A stretch of 64,000 nt of DNA from Flavobacterium commune (GCF_001857965.1 NZ_CP017774.1:62001-126000), one strand, 5' to 3'. Shown: positions 9,567 through 18,735, counted from the stretch's first letter. Notes: generated by a model not told the origin, from the letters alone. Translations and numbers: made by a program.

Positions 9567-12500
9567 TTAAAAATTCACTTCAATACCTAAAGAGATGGTT
9601 CTTGGATTAGGGAAAGAGCCTCCGTCATATCCTCTTGAGAATAATCCATCACTAATGAAATCAGGGTCGTAGCCTCTGTATTTAGATATAATCCATAAGT
9701 TTTGTCCATTAGCATATACTCTTGCGTTTTGAATAAAACTCGTTTTACTAACTGGAATGTTATAACTAATCTCGGCTGTTTGTAATTTTATATAGTTTCC
9801 ACTTTCTATAAAACGATTCGAATCTCGGCTGTTTCCGTTAGCATCCTGTATTGATGGTCTTGGCACATTAGTATCTGTATTTGTTGGAGTCCAGTAATCT
9901 AACATATCTGTATGATGGTTTCCATATTTTCCAACCATTAAGTCACGGTACAAACCATTAAATACTTTATTTCCGCCGCTTCCTTGCCAAAACATAGTAG
10001 CGTTCCAGTTTTTATAAGAAGCACTTAGATTGATACCATAATTGTATTTAGGTATAGTAACTCCCTGAAACACTCTGTCTCTATCAGTTATAACTCCATC
10101 AGCGGCATCAAAAACGCCATCACCATCAGTATCGACTGTTAATTGATCTTTGAATTTTATATCTCCTACCTGAACATTTGTTTGTGAAGGTGCAGCATTA
10201 ATTTCTTCCTGAGATTGGAAAATTCCATCTGTTTCGTATGCGTAAATTTCGCCTATCGATCTTCCTACTTCTGTCATAGCGGCAAGACCCGGTATAGGAT
10301 TTCCATTTTCAGAAAAACCTATTTGTGTTACTTTGTTTTTTAAAGTTCCAATATTAGCCGCAATACTGTATTTGAACTCATTCTTGTTGTTATTATAAAT
10401 CAACGAGAATTCAACCCCTCTGTTTTCTACTGCTCCTGCATTGGTTGTAACATCTGATGGAAAAGCTCCTGAAGAAAAAGGTAACGGAACTCTAATTAAT
10501 AAATCATTTGATTTTTTAATAAAATACTCTGCTGTCAACTGCAAATCATTGTCAAACATTCCTAATTCAAGAGCTACATTGGTTGTTTTAGTTTCTTCCC
10601 AATGTACATTTGGATCTAAGGCGCTCACAACTGTTGCACCGGGAGCCAATTCATTATTAAAAGTATAGCTGGCAAAACTGTTCATTGTAGTGGCAAAGAA
10701 ATATTGTGGAATGGTGTTGTTTCCAATAATTCCATATCCTCCTCTTAACTTCACATTGCTAACCCATTCCGGTAAATGAATGAATTTTTCATTACTTAAT
10801 TTCCAGGCACCTGAAAAAGAGTAGAAATTAGCCGAATTGTATTTTTGACTAAACAAAGAGGTTTTGTCCTGTCTAAAGTTAGCTGTAAGCAAATAACGAT
10901 CATCAAAACCATAATTCAATCTGCTGATATACGATTTTCCGGTAATGGTATATTCGTATTCATTGGTGTTGGTATTATCAGCAAATTGTAATTTTTTAAT
11001 ATCATTAGCTTCATATCCTACTCCGGAAGAAAAATGATTGTAATGATCATTTCTTTCGTCAATAGAACCAACTAAAGCATCAATATTATGTTTTCCTAAA
11101 CTTACATTATAAGTAAGAATGTTATTTACAAAGGTTTTGATTTGGTTTCCGGTAGCAATGTTAAGAGTTGCTCTGGTACTTGGTACTTTATAATACCATC
11201 CCAGTTCAAATTCCGGAGTATATCGTTTGTCAAACCAGTGTACTTTATCATAACTTACATCCAGTTTGTATTTTAGTCCTTTAACTATTTCCAGTTCTCC
11301 CCAGATGTCACCAATAAAATGGTTTCTTTTTCCTGAGTTTGAAATTAAATTATTGTATCCTATAACATTAAGTGAAATTGCTTTTTGCGTATCACTATAA
11401 GTTCCTCCATATCCACCTATCCAATTATCATCATAGACCGGCATTGTAGGAATAGCAGTTACCAAAGCCTGAATAGCCGATTCTCCTACCCAGCTATTAA
11501 ATGATTCTTTGTCTGATTCTGTATAAGCTATTTTTGAACCGTATTTGAATTTTCCTTTTTTTCCATGCAAATTCAAATTCATAGAATACCTTTCGTAATC
11601 CTGTGGAGTCTCTAAATATGAAGTGTTTTTGAAATAATCAACATTCAAATTGTACCCAAGAGATTCTGCTCCACCATTGAATGTAAGCGAATGATTTTGA
11701 ACTGTACCCGTACCATAAGCTTCTTTTTGCCAATTGGTATTTACATTATTGATGTAAAATGGGCTTGTAGGATCATTACCTGGAGCTACTCCCAAACCAT
11801 CATTTTGTTCAGCTGCTGTGGTAATTCTTTGATAACTTACTCTATCGGTTACTGACCATTGTTTTGCTACATTTTGAACACCATATAGTGATTTGTATTT
11901 AACCTCCATTGCGCCTACTTTTCCTTTCTTGGTAGTAATAATTACTACTCCATTGGCACCACGAACCCCATAAATAGCTGCTGAAGAAGCGTCTTTTAAA
12001 ACTTGCATCGACTCGATGTCTCCAGGTGCAAAATCAAATGGAGAATCTACAATCACTCCATCAATAACAAATAATGGATTGTTGTTACTAAAGGAATTCA
12101 CTCCTCTAATTTTAATATTTACAAATCCGCCCGGCTCTCCTGATGATTGTACGCTAACACCCGGTGCCTGACCTTGCAGCATTTTTGCAACATCATAAGT
12201 AACTGCTTTTTTGGCACTTTCTACATTTACAACAGAAACAGAACCTGTTAAATCTGATTTCTTTTGAGTCCCATACCCTACTACAACAACTTCTTCTAAC
12301 TTAGCATAATCTTCTAAAAGTTTAACTGTAATATTGGTTTGATTACCCACTGTAATTTCCTGATTTACATAGCCTATATAAGAGATCACCAATACTGAAT
12401 TAGGTCCTTCTACATCTATAGCAAATTTTCCGTCAAAATCAGACTGCACACCTACTGCAGATCCTTTTATCAAAATATTTACTCCCGGAATGGGGAAACC

Positions 12501-12926
12501 CTCAGCGTTATTAATAACTCCCGAGACCTTTTTTTTCTGTTGCGGTTTTTCTTCTGCTTTGGCTTTGGTTATTATAATTTTATTTTTTCCGGTCAGTTCA
12601 TAATTGAAACCTTCATTAGAAAGGCTTTCTGTGAGTAACTTATTGGCACTAATAGTTCCTTTTTTAAGTTTTACTTTAGGTGCATTCTTAAACATATCTT
12701 CCTGATAGATAAATGTAAAATTGGTTTGCTCCCTTAAAAGGTCAAAAACTTCATCAATAGTTACAACTTTATCTTTATCTACAACTATTTTTACGTTTTG
12801 GGTAAAAACATTAGTTGAAGAAAAACTAAAAGCGGTCGTACAAAAAAACAATATAAAAGCTTTCATACTGGTTAGTAAAAATTTTCTCTTAAAAAAGAAA
12901 AAATGGTTAGTAAATTCAATTTTCAT
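9567..12926 (-). CDS. SusC/RagA TonB-dependent receptor with N-terminal STN signalling domain
   Basis: 1119 residues. After a signal peptide come an STN (secretin/TonB short N-terminal) domain at about 45-120 (DEVFDLLREQTNFTFIYQ), a CarboxypepD_reg-like domain at about 130-210, the plug at about 215-335 (VVVVGYGTQKKSDLTGSV, and IESMQVLKDASSAAIYGVRGA), and a beta-barrel ending in an aromatic-rich strand (TISLGIEVNF). The STN domain marks a transducing transporter that contacts a FecR anti-sigma factor, and fecR is the next gene upstream. The protein imports glycan fragments across the outer membrane with TonB energy. The internal ATG at residue 21 (MKAFILFF) gives a cleaner signal peptide and could be the true start. 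Confidence 0.96.
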   Translation of the reverse strand: MKIEFTNHFFFFKRKFLLTSMKAFILFFCTTAFSFSSTNVFTQNVKIVVDKDKVVTIDEVFDLLREQTNFTFIYQEDMFKNAPKVKLKKGTISANKLLTESLSNEGFNYELTGKNKIIITKAKAEEKPQQKKKVSGVINNAEGFPIPGVNILIKGSAVGVQSDFDGKFAIDVEGPNSVLVISYIGYVNQEITVGNQTNITVKLLEDYAKLEEVVVVGYGTQKKSDLTGSVSVVNVESAKKAVTYDVAKMLQGQAPGVSVQSSGEPGGFVNIKIRGVNSFSNNNPLFVIDGVIVDSPFDFAPGDIESMQVLKDASSAAIYGVRGANGVVIITTKKGKVGAMEVKYKSLYGVQNVAKQWSVTDRVSYQRITTAAEQNDGLGVAPGNDPTSPFYINNVNTNWQKEAYGTGTVQNHSLTFNGGAESLGYNLNVDYFKNTSYLETPQDYERYSMNLNLHGKKGKFKYGSKIAYTESDKESFNSWVGESAIQALVTAIPTMPVYDDNWIGGYGGTYSDTQKAISLNVIGYNNLISNSGKRNHFIGDIWGELEIVKGLKYKLDVSYDKVHWFDKRYTPEFELGWYYKVPSTRATLNIATGNQIKTFVNNILTYNVSLGKHNIDALVGSIDERNDHYNHFSSGVGYEANDIKKLQFADNTNTNEYEYTITGKSYISRLNYGFDDRYLLTANFRQDKTSLFSQKYNSANFYSFSGAWKLSNEKFIHLPEWVSNVKLRGGYGIIGNNTIPQYFFATTMNSFASYTFNNELAPGATVVSALDPNVHWEETKTTNVALELGMFDNDLQLTAEYFIKKSNDLLIRVPLPFSSGAFPSDVTTNAGAVENRGVEFSLIYNNNKNEFKYSIAANIGTLKNKVTQIGFSENGNPIPGLAAMTEVGRSIGEIYAYETDGIFQSQEEINAAPSQTNVQVGDIKFKDQLTVDTDGDGVFDAADGVITDRDRVFQGVTIPKYNYGINLSASYKNWNATMFWQGSGGNKVFNGLYRDLMVGKYGNHHTDMLDYWTPTNTDTNVPRPSIQDANGNSRDSNRFIESGNYIKLQTAEISYNIPVSKTSFIQNARVYANGQNLWIISKYRGYDPDFISDGLFSRGYDGGSFPNPRTISLGIEVNF

Positions 12927-12933
12927 ATATTTG
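12926..12933 (+). promoter_or_regulatory. candidate -7 box on the plus strand, antisense to the susC start
   Basis: The plus strand reads TATATTTG, an exact TAnnTTTG match, overlapping the susC start codon on the opposite strand. No clear -33 TTTG is present; a weak TGG sits 19 bases upstream. Downstream only 35 bases away begins a plus-strand terminator, so a short antisense transcript is possible. Confidence 0.45.
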
Positions 12934-12939
12934 TGTTTA

Positions 12940-13018
12940 TTGGTTAAATGTTAATTAATAATCGCATTAGGGGATAAAGTAGGGTACTGTCCAGGTATTA
13001 CTTTACTCCCCTTTTTTT
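12940..13018 (+). ncRNA. candidate small antisense RNA opposite the susC leader
   Basis: Between fecR and susC, both on the minus strand, lies a strong hairpin with a T7 tail that works only on the plus strand. A perfect TAnnTTTG -7 box lies on the plus strand at 12926-12933. Together they predict an RNA of about 75-80 nt complementary to the susC 5' untranslated leader. In Bacteroides, cis-antisense sRNAs (DonS type) are described at ECF/FecR-controlled polysaccharide loci and repress susC; this arrangement resembles those. Expression is not demonstrated and the start point is inferred. Confidence 0.45.
12969..13018 (+). terminator. Rho-independent terminator, plus strand, between susC and fecR
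   Basis: Stem GGGGATAAAGTA (12970-12981) pairs with TACTTTACTCCCC (12999-13011, one bulged base) and is followed by seven T at 13012-13018. The T-tract is on the plus strand although both flanking genes are on the minus strand. Read in the minus direction the same stem would be a structure in the susC leader. Confidence 0.7.
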
Positions 13019-13019
13019 C

Positions 13020-14186
13020 TTATTTTATTATAATTTTCTGGTCTTTTATCTCATATTCATTTATAAAGTTAGTTTTCTTAATTATTGACAGGATCTCTTT
13101 GATATTATCGTTTTTACTCAGTACTCCATTGAATTTCACTTTCTCAAGTTCCGGATTTTGAAACACCACCTGAAAGTCATACCAACGAGCCATTACATTC
13201 ATAATTTCTTTTAATTTTTTTCCTTTGAAACTAAAAATTCCTTTGGTCCACAATACTTCGTTATAAGCATCAATTGGATTAACAACTATGTCTCCTCCTT
13301 TAAGATTAATAATCGATTGTTGATTAGGAATTAATTGCTTTTTTGAATTCGAATTGCTTACCGCTACTTTTCCTTCTACCAGAGTAGTATAAATTTTATC
13401 TTCATCTTCATAGGCTTTTATATTAAATTCTGTTCCTAAAACCTCTACTTGCTGACTTTTATTCAATACTTTAAATTTTGCTCCATTATGTTCTGAACTT
13501 GGTGATACATCAAAAAAAGCTTCTCCGTATATTAATTCTACCTGACGTGTGCTGCCTTCTTTAAAAGCTACCGGAAATTTTAATTTCGATTCTGAATTCA
13601 ACCAGACTTTTGTTCCGTCAGATAATTTTATTTGAAACTGCCCTCCTCTTGGTATCGTTAAATAATTATAGGCAATTCCTGATTTGGTCTTACTTTGGTC
13701 ATCATAAACTAATTCTTTACCATTACTGACTACATTATTTTTTTGATAGGTTTTGTCTTTTTCTAATACAACAGCCGTTCCGTCTTCGAGAGTTAATATG
13801 GCTTTGTCTGTTCCTGCTTCAATGGTGTTTTTTACTATTGCCACTGGAGCTACAGGTTTATCAAACAAACCGGAATTGTATAAAAAAGCAGTAGTTACTA
13901 TTCCTAAAACAACTGCCGCTGCCGAATAATAAATTGTTTTGCGTAACTTTTTAAGTTTTCTCACTTTATTCTCTCTGGCAAATGCTTCCAGCAATTTATT
14001 TTTTACTTTGTTCGAATCAAATTCTCTCATATTATATTCAATTGCATAATTAATTTTAACATACCGATTAAATAATTCAAGATTATTAGCCTCTTCTATC
14101 CATACTTCTAACACGCCCAACTCGGATGCTGAAGCCTGATTAGTTAAAAATTTGGCTATTATATTTTCAATTTTACTACTTATCAT
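13020..14186 (-). CDS. FecR-family anti-sigma factor
   Basis: 388 residues: a cytoplasmic N-terminal sigma-binding region, one membrane helix at about 84-106 (KTIYYSAAAVVLGIVTTAFL), a periplasmic FecR domain at about 165-270 (TIPRGGQFQIKLSDGTKVWL and VEVLGTEFNIKAY) and a C-terminal DUF4974-type domain (about 315-388). FecR proteins hold an ECF sigma factor and release it when the STN domain of the loaded receptor contacts the periplasmic part. Here the partner receptor is the SusC just downstream and the sigma factor is divergent upstream. The protein therefore senses transport of arabinan fragments. Confidence 0.95.
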   Translation of the reverse strand: MISSKIENIIAKFLTNQASASELGVLEVWIEEANNLELFNRYVKINYAIEYNMREFDSNKVKNKLLEAFARENKVRKLKKLRKTIYYSAAAVVLGIVTTAFLYNSGLFDKPVAPVAIVKNTIEAGTDKAILTLEDGTAVVLEKDKTYQKNNVVSNGKELVYDDQSKTKSGIAYNYLTIPRGGQFQIKLSDGTKVWLNSESKLKFPVAFKEGSTRQVELIYGEAFFDVSPSSEHNGAKFKVLNKSQQVEVLGTEFNIKAYEDEDKIYTTLVEGKVAVSNSNSKKQLIPNQQSIINLKGGDIVVNPIDAYNEVLWTKGIFSFKGKKLKEIMNVMARWYDFQVVFQNPELEKVKFNGVLSKNDNIKEILSIIKKTNFINEYEIKDQKIIIK

Positions 14187-14284
14187 CGCAATACTATTTT
14201 TTATTAATACGTGTGGTTTTTACACTACCCTAACTTTTTTATATTTTTTTTTATACATTGCATAAAAATTAAGCTAATTATTTC

Positions 14285-14295
14285 TATTTACCCCA
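14285..14295 (+). promoter_or_regulatory. TATTTACCCCA box abutting the ECF sigma start codon
   Basis: This 11-base word directly precedes the ATG at 14296 and recurs exactly at 15040-15050 before the Nudix regulator. If the -7 element is part of it, the sigma mRNA would be leaderless or nearly so. It could also be an operator. The function is inferred. Confidence 0.35.
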
Positions 14296-14871
14296 ATGCA
14301 AGAGGTTTATTCTGACAATACTGAACTTATTCATGCTTTAAAGACGGGAGATCCAAAAGCATACACTTATTTGGTAAATACTTACCACCATAAACTATGC
14401 GTCTATGCTTATAATTTTACTCATGATCGTAGTCTGTCTGAAGATATTGTTCAAAATGTATTCATGCGTATCTGGAACAAACGCGAAAATCTAAAAGAAG
14501 ATTTTGTACTTATCAGTTTTCTGTATAAATCCGTTTACAATGAGTTTATTGATCAATATCGAAGTCAAAAAGCGGTTTATCCTCTGGAAAAAAAATATAT
14601 TGATGCTCTTAATGCTATTGTAGAAAATGAGGATGAACATTCACTTGAACGAATCATCAAATTGGTCAAAAGAGAAATTCAAAATCTCCCACCTAAATGT
14701 AAGGAAATCTTTTTATTAAGTAAAGAAGAAGGACTCACTAATATAGAAATTGCCGAGTATAAAAACCTTTCTATCAAATCAGTTGAAGCTCATATAACAA
14801 AAGCCTATGCTATATTGCGTAATTCTTTGGGAGAAAACACAAATATCTATTTGTTTTTGATGTTTGGATAA
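14296..14871 (+). CDS. ECF-type RNA polymerase sigma factor (FecI-like, Bacteroidetes type)
   Basis: 191 residues with sigma region 2 at about 20-90 (DRSLSEDIVQNVFMRIWNKR) and region 4 at about 130-180 (LPPKCKEIFLLSKEEGLTN, then SIKSVEAHITKA). It directs transcription of the susC operon when freed by FecR. It is transcribed away from fecR, whereas in many Bacteroidetes loci sigma factor, fecR and susC run in one direction. The 109-base gap therefore holds divergent promoters. The ATG follows a TATTTACCCC word with no recognisable ribosome-binding site, which is normal in this phylum. Confidence 0.94.
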   Translation: MQEVYSDNTELIHALKTGDPKAYTYLVNTYHHKLCVYAYNFTHDRSLSEDIVQNVFMRIWNKRENLKEDFVLISFLYKSVYNEFIDQYRSQKAVYPLEKKYIDALNAIVENEDEHSLERIIKLVKREIQNLPPKCKEIFLLSKEEGLTNIEIAEYKNLSIKSVEAHITKAYAILRNSLGENTNIYLFLMFG

Positions 14872-15039
14872 TTGTTATCAAGATTTAGTTTTATATCTTT
14901 AAAAAATAGAAGTTTTCAGGCATTTTTTATGCTAATTAATATTGAATTCAAATGGTTTTTAGTAAAATCCAACGATTTCTTTAAAAAATCAGGAAGTATT
15001 CATTCTATATTAATTATGATACTTTTTTAGAAGTAAGTA

Positions 15040-15050
15040 TATTTACCCCA
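15040..15050 (+). promoter_or_regulatory. TATTTACCCCA box upstream of the Nudix regulator gene
   Basis: Identical to the word at 14285-14295. Here it is extended upstream to TATATTTACC, so TATATTTA at 15038-15045 may be the -7 element, with the start codon 16 bases beyond the box. The two genes may share regulation. Confidence 0.35.
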
Positions 15051-15065
15051 AAATAAACAACTAAG

Positions 15066-15755
15066 ATGTTAAATAATTATAGCACCGAAGACAAAGTCTT
15101 ATTATCAGTTGATTGTATCATTTTTGGTTTTGACAAAGAGGGATTAAAAATCCTGCTAATCAAACGAGATTTTGCTCCCGAAAAAGGAAAATGGTCTTTA
15201 ATGGGAGGGTTTTTAAAGAAAAGTGAGTCTTTAAATGATGCCGCTATAAGGGTTTTGAATCATTATACGGGATTACAAAACATCTACATGGAACAATTTT
15301 ATGCTTACAGCGAAGTAGATCGGGATCCTGAAGAGAGAACTATTTCAGTAGCTTATTATGCACTTATCAATATTGAAAATCACAATACTGAATTAATCAG
15401 GAATTACCATGCCGAATGGTTTAATATATCAAAAATGCCCAAATTAATTTTTGATCACGATGATATGGTTGCTCATGCAGTAAGAAGATTGCGTTACAGA
15501 ACTTCAACAAAACCGGTAGGATTCGAGCTTTTACCTGAAAAATTTACCATGCGTCAATTACTGGAATTGTACGAAGCCATTTTAGACAAAGAATTAGACA
15601 AACGTAATTTTATCAGCAAAATCAATTCTTTAGATATTCTGGTAAAACTCAACGAAAAAGACATGTTATCGTCCCGAAAAGGCTCTTATCTTTATATGTT
15701 TGACAAAGAAAAATACGACGCTAAATTACTCAATCATTTTGTTTTAAACTTATAA
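15066..15755 (+). CDS. Nudix-fold transcriptional regulator, AraR/NrtR family
   Basis: 229 residues: a Nudix-like domain at about 10-150 joined to a C-terminal winged helix (about 158-229, FTMRQLLELYEAILDKELDK...). This is the NrtR-type architecture. The Nudix box begins normally (Gly48, Glu54, Arg62) but the catalytic glutamates expected at 63, 66 and 67 are Val, His and Tyr, so hydrolase activity should be lost. In Bacteroides a regulator of this family, AraR, senses L-arabinose and represses arabinose and arabinan genes. Its position beside an arabinan locus fits the same role. A bidirectional terminator follows the stop. The ligand is inferred, not shown. Confidence 0.88.
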   Translation: MLNNYSTEDKVLLSVDCIIFGFDKEGLKILLIKRDFAPEKGKWSLMGGFLKKSESLNDAAIRVLNHYTGLQNIYMEQFYAYSEVDRDPEERTISVAYYALINIENHNTELIRNYHAEWFNISKMPKLIFDHDDMVAHAVRRLRYRTSTKPVGFELLPEKFTMRQLLELYEAILDKELDKRNFISKINSLDILVKLNEKDMLSSRKGSYLYMFDKEKYDAKLLNHFVLNL

Positions 15756-15766
15756 TCCAAAACATA

Positions 15767-15809
15767 AAAAAACCGTTCCGAAAATAATCGAAACGGTTTT
15801 CTTGTTTTT
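15767..15809. terminator. bidirectional terminator between convergent araR-like and gapN genes
   Basis: Stem AAAACCGTTTCG / CGGAACGGTTTT (one mismatch) with an 8-base loop, T-rich on the plus strand after it and A-rich before it, serves both converging genes. Their stop codons are only about 70 bases apart. Confidence 0.8.
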
Positions 15810-15827
15810 AGTTAGTTTTAGTTAGTA

Positions 15828-17408
15828 CTACAAGATATAATCAGTATTAATAAAGTTTGATTCTTTACTATTTAATAATTCTTGTAATATTTCGTTATTG
15901 TAAGCATTGTCTTTAGAAGCCACAAAGGTTCTAATAGAGAATGAACGTAAGGCATCAAAAACACTTAATGTACCTACTGCAGAGTCTTTACGACCTGTAA
16001 ACGGATACACATCTGGTCCACGTTGGCAAGAACTATTCAGGTTTACTCTACATACTAAATTTACTAAAGCATCAATAAGCGGTGCAATAGTTGTGATATT
16101 TTTACCAAATAAACTTACTTGTTGACCGTAATTAGATTCAGCCATATCGTTTAATGGCTCCTGAATATCTTTGAAAGTCATAATTGGCACAACAGGTCCA
16201 AATTGCTCTTCATGATATACGCGCATTTCTTTGTTCACAGGGAATAAAACTGCTGGAAAAATATAATTTTCAGAATGCTCTCCTCCTTTTTGGTTGATAA
16301 TTTTAGCTCCTTTTGCAGTAGCATCATCAATTAATCCCTGAATGTAAGCCGGTTTTTCAGTTTCCGGAAGCGGAGTCAATGAAACTGATTTGTCCCAAGG
16401 ATTTCCAAAAATAAGTTCATCCACTTTTTGAGAGAATCTCTTATTAAACTCTTCAGCAATCGATTCGTGAACATACAACACTTTCAAAGCTGTACAACGC
16501 TGACCGTTGAAAGATAAAGTTCCTGTAATACATTCAGAAATTGCCAAATCTAAATCGGCATCCGGTAAAATAATAGCTGGATTTTTAGCTTCCAATCCTA
16601 AAACCAAACGCAATCTGTTTTTATTTGGATGCTGATCTTGCAATGCAATCGCTGATTTACTGTTTCCAATTAAAGCCAAAATATCTACCACTCCTGATTT
16701 CATAATTGGAGAAGCAATCTCTCTACCTCTACCGTAAACGATATTTATAGCACCTTTTGGAAAACTGGTTTTAAAAGCTTCTAATAAAGGTGAAATTAAC
16801 AATACTCCGTTTTTAGCAGGCTTGAAAATTACCGGATTTCCCATAATCAAAGCAGGAATCAGTAATGAAAAAGTTTCATTCAAAGGATAGTTGTAAGGTC
16901 CTAAACACAAAACCACTCCAATAGGCCCACGGCGAATCATCGCATTTACCCCCTGGCTTTTTGTAAAATGAGCATTACTTCTGTCTAATTGTTTGTAATG
17001 TTCAATAGTATCGTAAATATAATCTACCGTTCTGTCGAATTCTTTTTCAGAATCGCCTAAGGTTTTTCCAATTTCCCACATTAACAACTTTACTACTTCC
17101 TGACGGGTAGTTTTCATTTGTGTAACGAAATTTTCCATACACTTAATACGATCAGCTACTTTCATAGTAGGCCATAAACCCTGACCGTTATTAAACGCTT
17201 TTTTAGCTGAATTCACCACTTCTGCCGCTTCTTCTTCACCCATAAACGGAATGGTCCCTAACAAAGTAGGAGCATATTCTTCGGTAGAAGAAATAGTAGA
17301 AAAAACCTCGGTTGTCTTTCCTGTCCATTTTTTCAACTCGCCATCAACTAAATAAGTATCCTGGTGTAATAATGTTTTTATCTTAAACTCTTCCGGTATT
17401 GAATTCAT
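15828..17408 (-). CDS. gapN: NADP-dependent glyceraldehyde-3-phosphate dehydrogenase (aldehyde dehydrogenase superfamily)
   Basis: 526 residues. Aldehyde dehydrogenase signatures are complete: Asn173 in GPYNYPLNE, Glu273 in GLEAKNPAI and catalytic Cys305 in NGQRCTALK. The sequence around the substrate pocket and the length fit the GapN branch, which oxidises glyceraldehyde 3-phosphate irreversibly to 3-phosphoglycerate while making NADPH. It would give NADPH from pentose-derived triose phosphate, a plausible but unproven link to the neighbouring arabinan locus. It could also be another aldehyde dehydrogenase of broad range. The gene is convergent with the Nudix regulator and stands alone. Confidence 0.82.
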   Translation of the reverse strand: MNSIPEEFKIKTLLHQDTYLVDGELKKWTGKTTEVFSTISSTEEYAPTLLGTIPFMGEEEAAEVVNSAKKAFNNGQGLWPTMKVADRIKCMENFVTQMKTTRQEVVKLLMWEIGKTLGDSEKEFDRTVDYIYDTIEHYKQLDRSNAHFTKSQGVNAMIRRGPIGVVLCLGPYNYPLNETFSLLIPALIMGNPVIFKPAKNGVLLISPLLEAFKTSFPKGAINIVYGRGREIASPIMKSGVVDILALIGNSKSAIALQDQHPNKNRLRLVLGLEAKNPAIILPDADLDLAISECITGTLSFNGQRCTALKVLYVHESIAEEFNKRFSQKVDELIFGNPWDKSVSLTPLPETEKPAYIQGLIDDATAKGAKIINQKGGEHSENYIFPAVLFPVNKEMRVYHEEQFGPVVPIMTFKDIQEPLNDMAESNYGQQVSLFGKNITTIAPLIDALVNLVCRVNLNSSCQRGPDVYPFTGRKDSAVGTLSVFDALRSFSIRTFVASKDNAYNNEILQELLNSKESNFINTDYIL

Positions 17409-17451
17409 CTAGTTTTAATATTTTAGTTAGTGTTAAAAAATGTATTAGTGA

Positions 17452-17763
17452 TTAGGGAGCAACTACTTCTCCATCCCAATCTAACATACCTCCCAATAAG
17501 TTATAGGCATTTTCAAATCCTAATTCATTCATGATTTCGCATGCTTTTGCGCTTCTGGCACCAGAACGACAATAGACATAGTAATTTTTACTTTTGTCTA
17601 ATTTCTCTATTTCAGAAATAAAACCCTGACCTTTATGAATATCAATATTGATAGCATTAGGAATAATTCCTTCGTCACATTCGTCTTCTGTTCTGACATC
17701 TAAAATTACTGCATTCTCATCTTCTTCGAGTTGAGCAATCCAATCTTCTTGTGTTAAATTCAT
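17452..17763 (-). CDS. single-domain rhodanese (sulfurtransferase)
   Basis: The ATG at 17763 gives MNLTQEDWIAQL; an upstream TTG at 17820 is disfavoured because it adds an unconserved lysine-rich tail. The 103-residue product is a single rhodanese domain with the active-site loop YCRSGARS, whose Cys carries the persulfide. HxGQG-type sequence (IDIHKGQGF) and LGGMLDWDG are family features. Such proteins pass sulfane sulfur between thiols in the cytoplasm. A Crp/Fnr regulator and a TauE/SafE exporter follow on the other strand, suggesting a sulfide or persulfide handling group. Confidence 0.9.
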   Translation of the reverse strand: MNLTQEDWIAQLEEDENAVILDVRTEDECDEGIIPNAINIDIHKGQGFISEIEKLDKSKNYYVYCRSGARSAKACEIMNELGFENAYNLLGGMLDWDGEVVAP

Positions 17764-18089
17764 AATAATGTTGTGTTTTTTGTAAAAATACGATGTTTTT
17801 ATAAAAAAATGACTCCTCAAATTTGATTTAGAGAATATTTTAAAGAAAACGTTTTAGTGAGCTTACAATAATCAACAAATTTTACAATCACTTAATATTT
17901 TGTTAAAAAACAACGCGTTATTCCCATTAGAAATGCAATATCTTCAATTTGCTATTTTAAATTTCAGCCAACTATTCTTAGCATATCAACTAATAAATGT
18001 CACGTTTTTTTAATTACTTTTACCAAAGTCTTAGAATTTTGCACAAAAATCCATCATATTAATAAGATGTAGCCTAAAATTTCACCATC

Positions 18090-18725
18090 ATGTCAGAAGA
18101 AACCATTACAATAAAAAAAGCCTTTCCAAATTTCTCTAATGAACTTATTCAGGAAATTGAAGCCAATTCCAGCTATCAATATTTTAAAGCCGGAGATGTC
18201 ATTATGCGAACAGGACAATACATCAAAAACACCATTTTAATCCTTAAAGGACAATTAAAAATTTATCGTGAAGGCGAAGATGGCGAAGAGTTTTTAATGT
18301 ACTACCTGCAACCCGGGCAAGCCTGCGCAATTTCGTTAATTTGTTCGACAAAAAATCAAACGAGCCAAATTACCGCTAAGGTAGTTGAAGATGTCGAAGC
18401 CATCAGTATTCCGCTTGCTTTAATGGATAAATGGATGATGAATCATCGCACTTGGTACGAATTTGTAATTTACACCTACCGCACCCGATTTGAAGAAGTT
18501 CTGGAAGTCATTGATAACATTGCGTTTCGAGCTATGGACGAACGATTGGAATTCTATCTAAAACGTCATGCAAAAGCTTGTGGTTGTAAAGAAATCAACT
18601 TATCGCATCAGGAAATTGCCCTTGAATTAAATACGTCCAGAGAAGTCATTTCGCGTTTATTAAAAAAAATGGAACAGCGCGGATTAGTCAACTTACACCG
18701 TAACCAAATTGAATTATTGATGTAA
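18090..18725 (+). CDS. Crp/Fnr-family transcriptional regulator
   Basis: 211 residues: cyclic-nucleotide-binding-like sensor domain at about 15-130, a dimer helix, and a Crp-type winged helix at about 150-211 (LSHQEIALELNTSREVISRLLKKMEQRG). No Fnr-type N-terminal cysteine cluster is seen; cysteines occur at CAISLIC and ACGC. It lies just upstream of the TauE/SafE gene in the same direction, with a GTGAC-N4-GTTAC palindrome between them. The 269-base gap upstream (17821-18089) contains no gene; it holds a GTCAC half-site near 17997 and a -7-like AATTTTG near 18039. The effector is unknown; a sulfur or redox signal is inferred from the neighbours. Confidence 0.9.
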   Translation: MSEETITIKKAFPNFSNELIQEIEANSSYQYFKAGDVIMRTGQYIKNTILILKGQLKIYREGEDGEEFLMYYLQPGQACAISLICSTKNQTSQITAKVVEDVEAISIPLALMDKWMMNHRTWYEFVIYTYRTRFEEVLEVIDNIAFRAMDERLEFYLKRHAKACGCKEINLSHQEIALELNTSREVISRLLKKMEQRGLVNLHRNQIELLM

Positions 18726-18735
18726 AAAAATCCAT

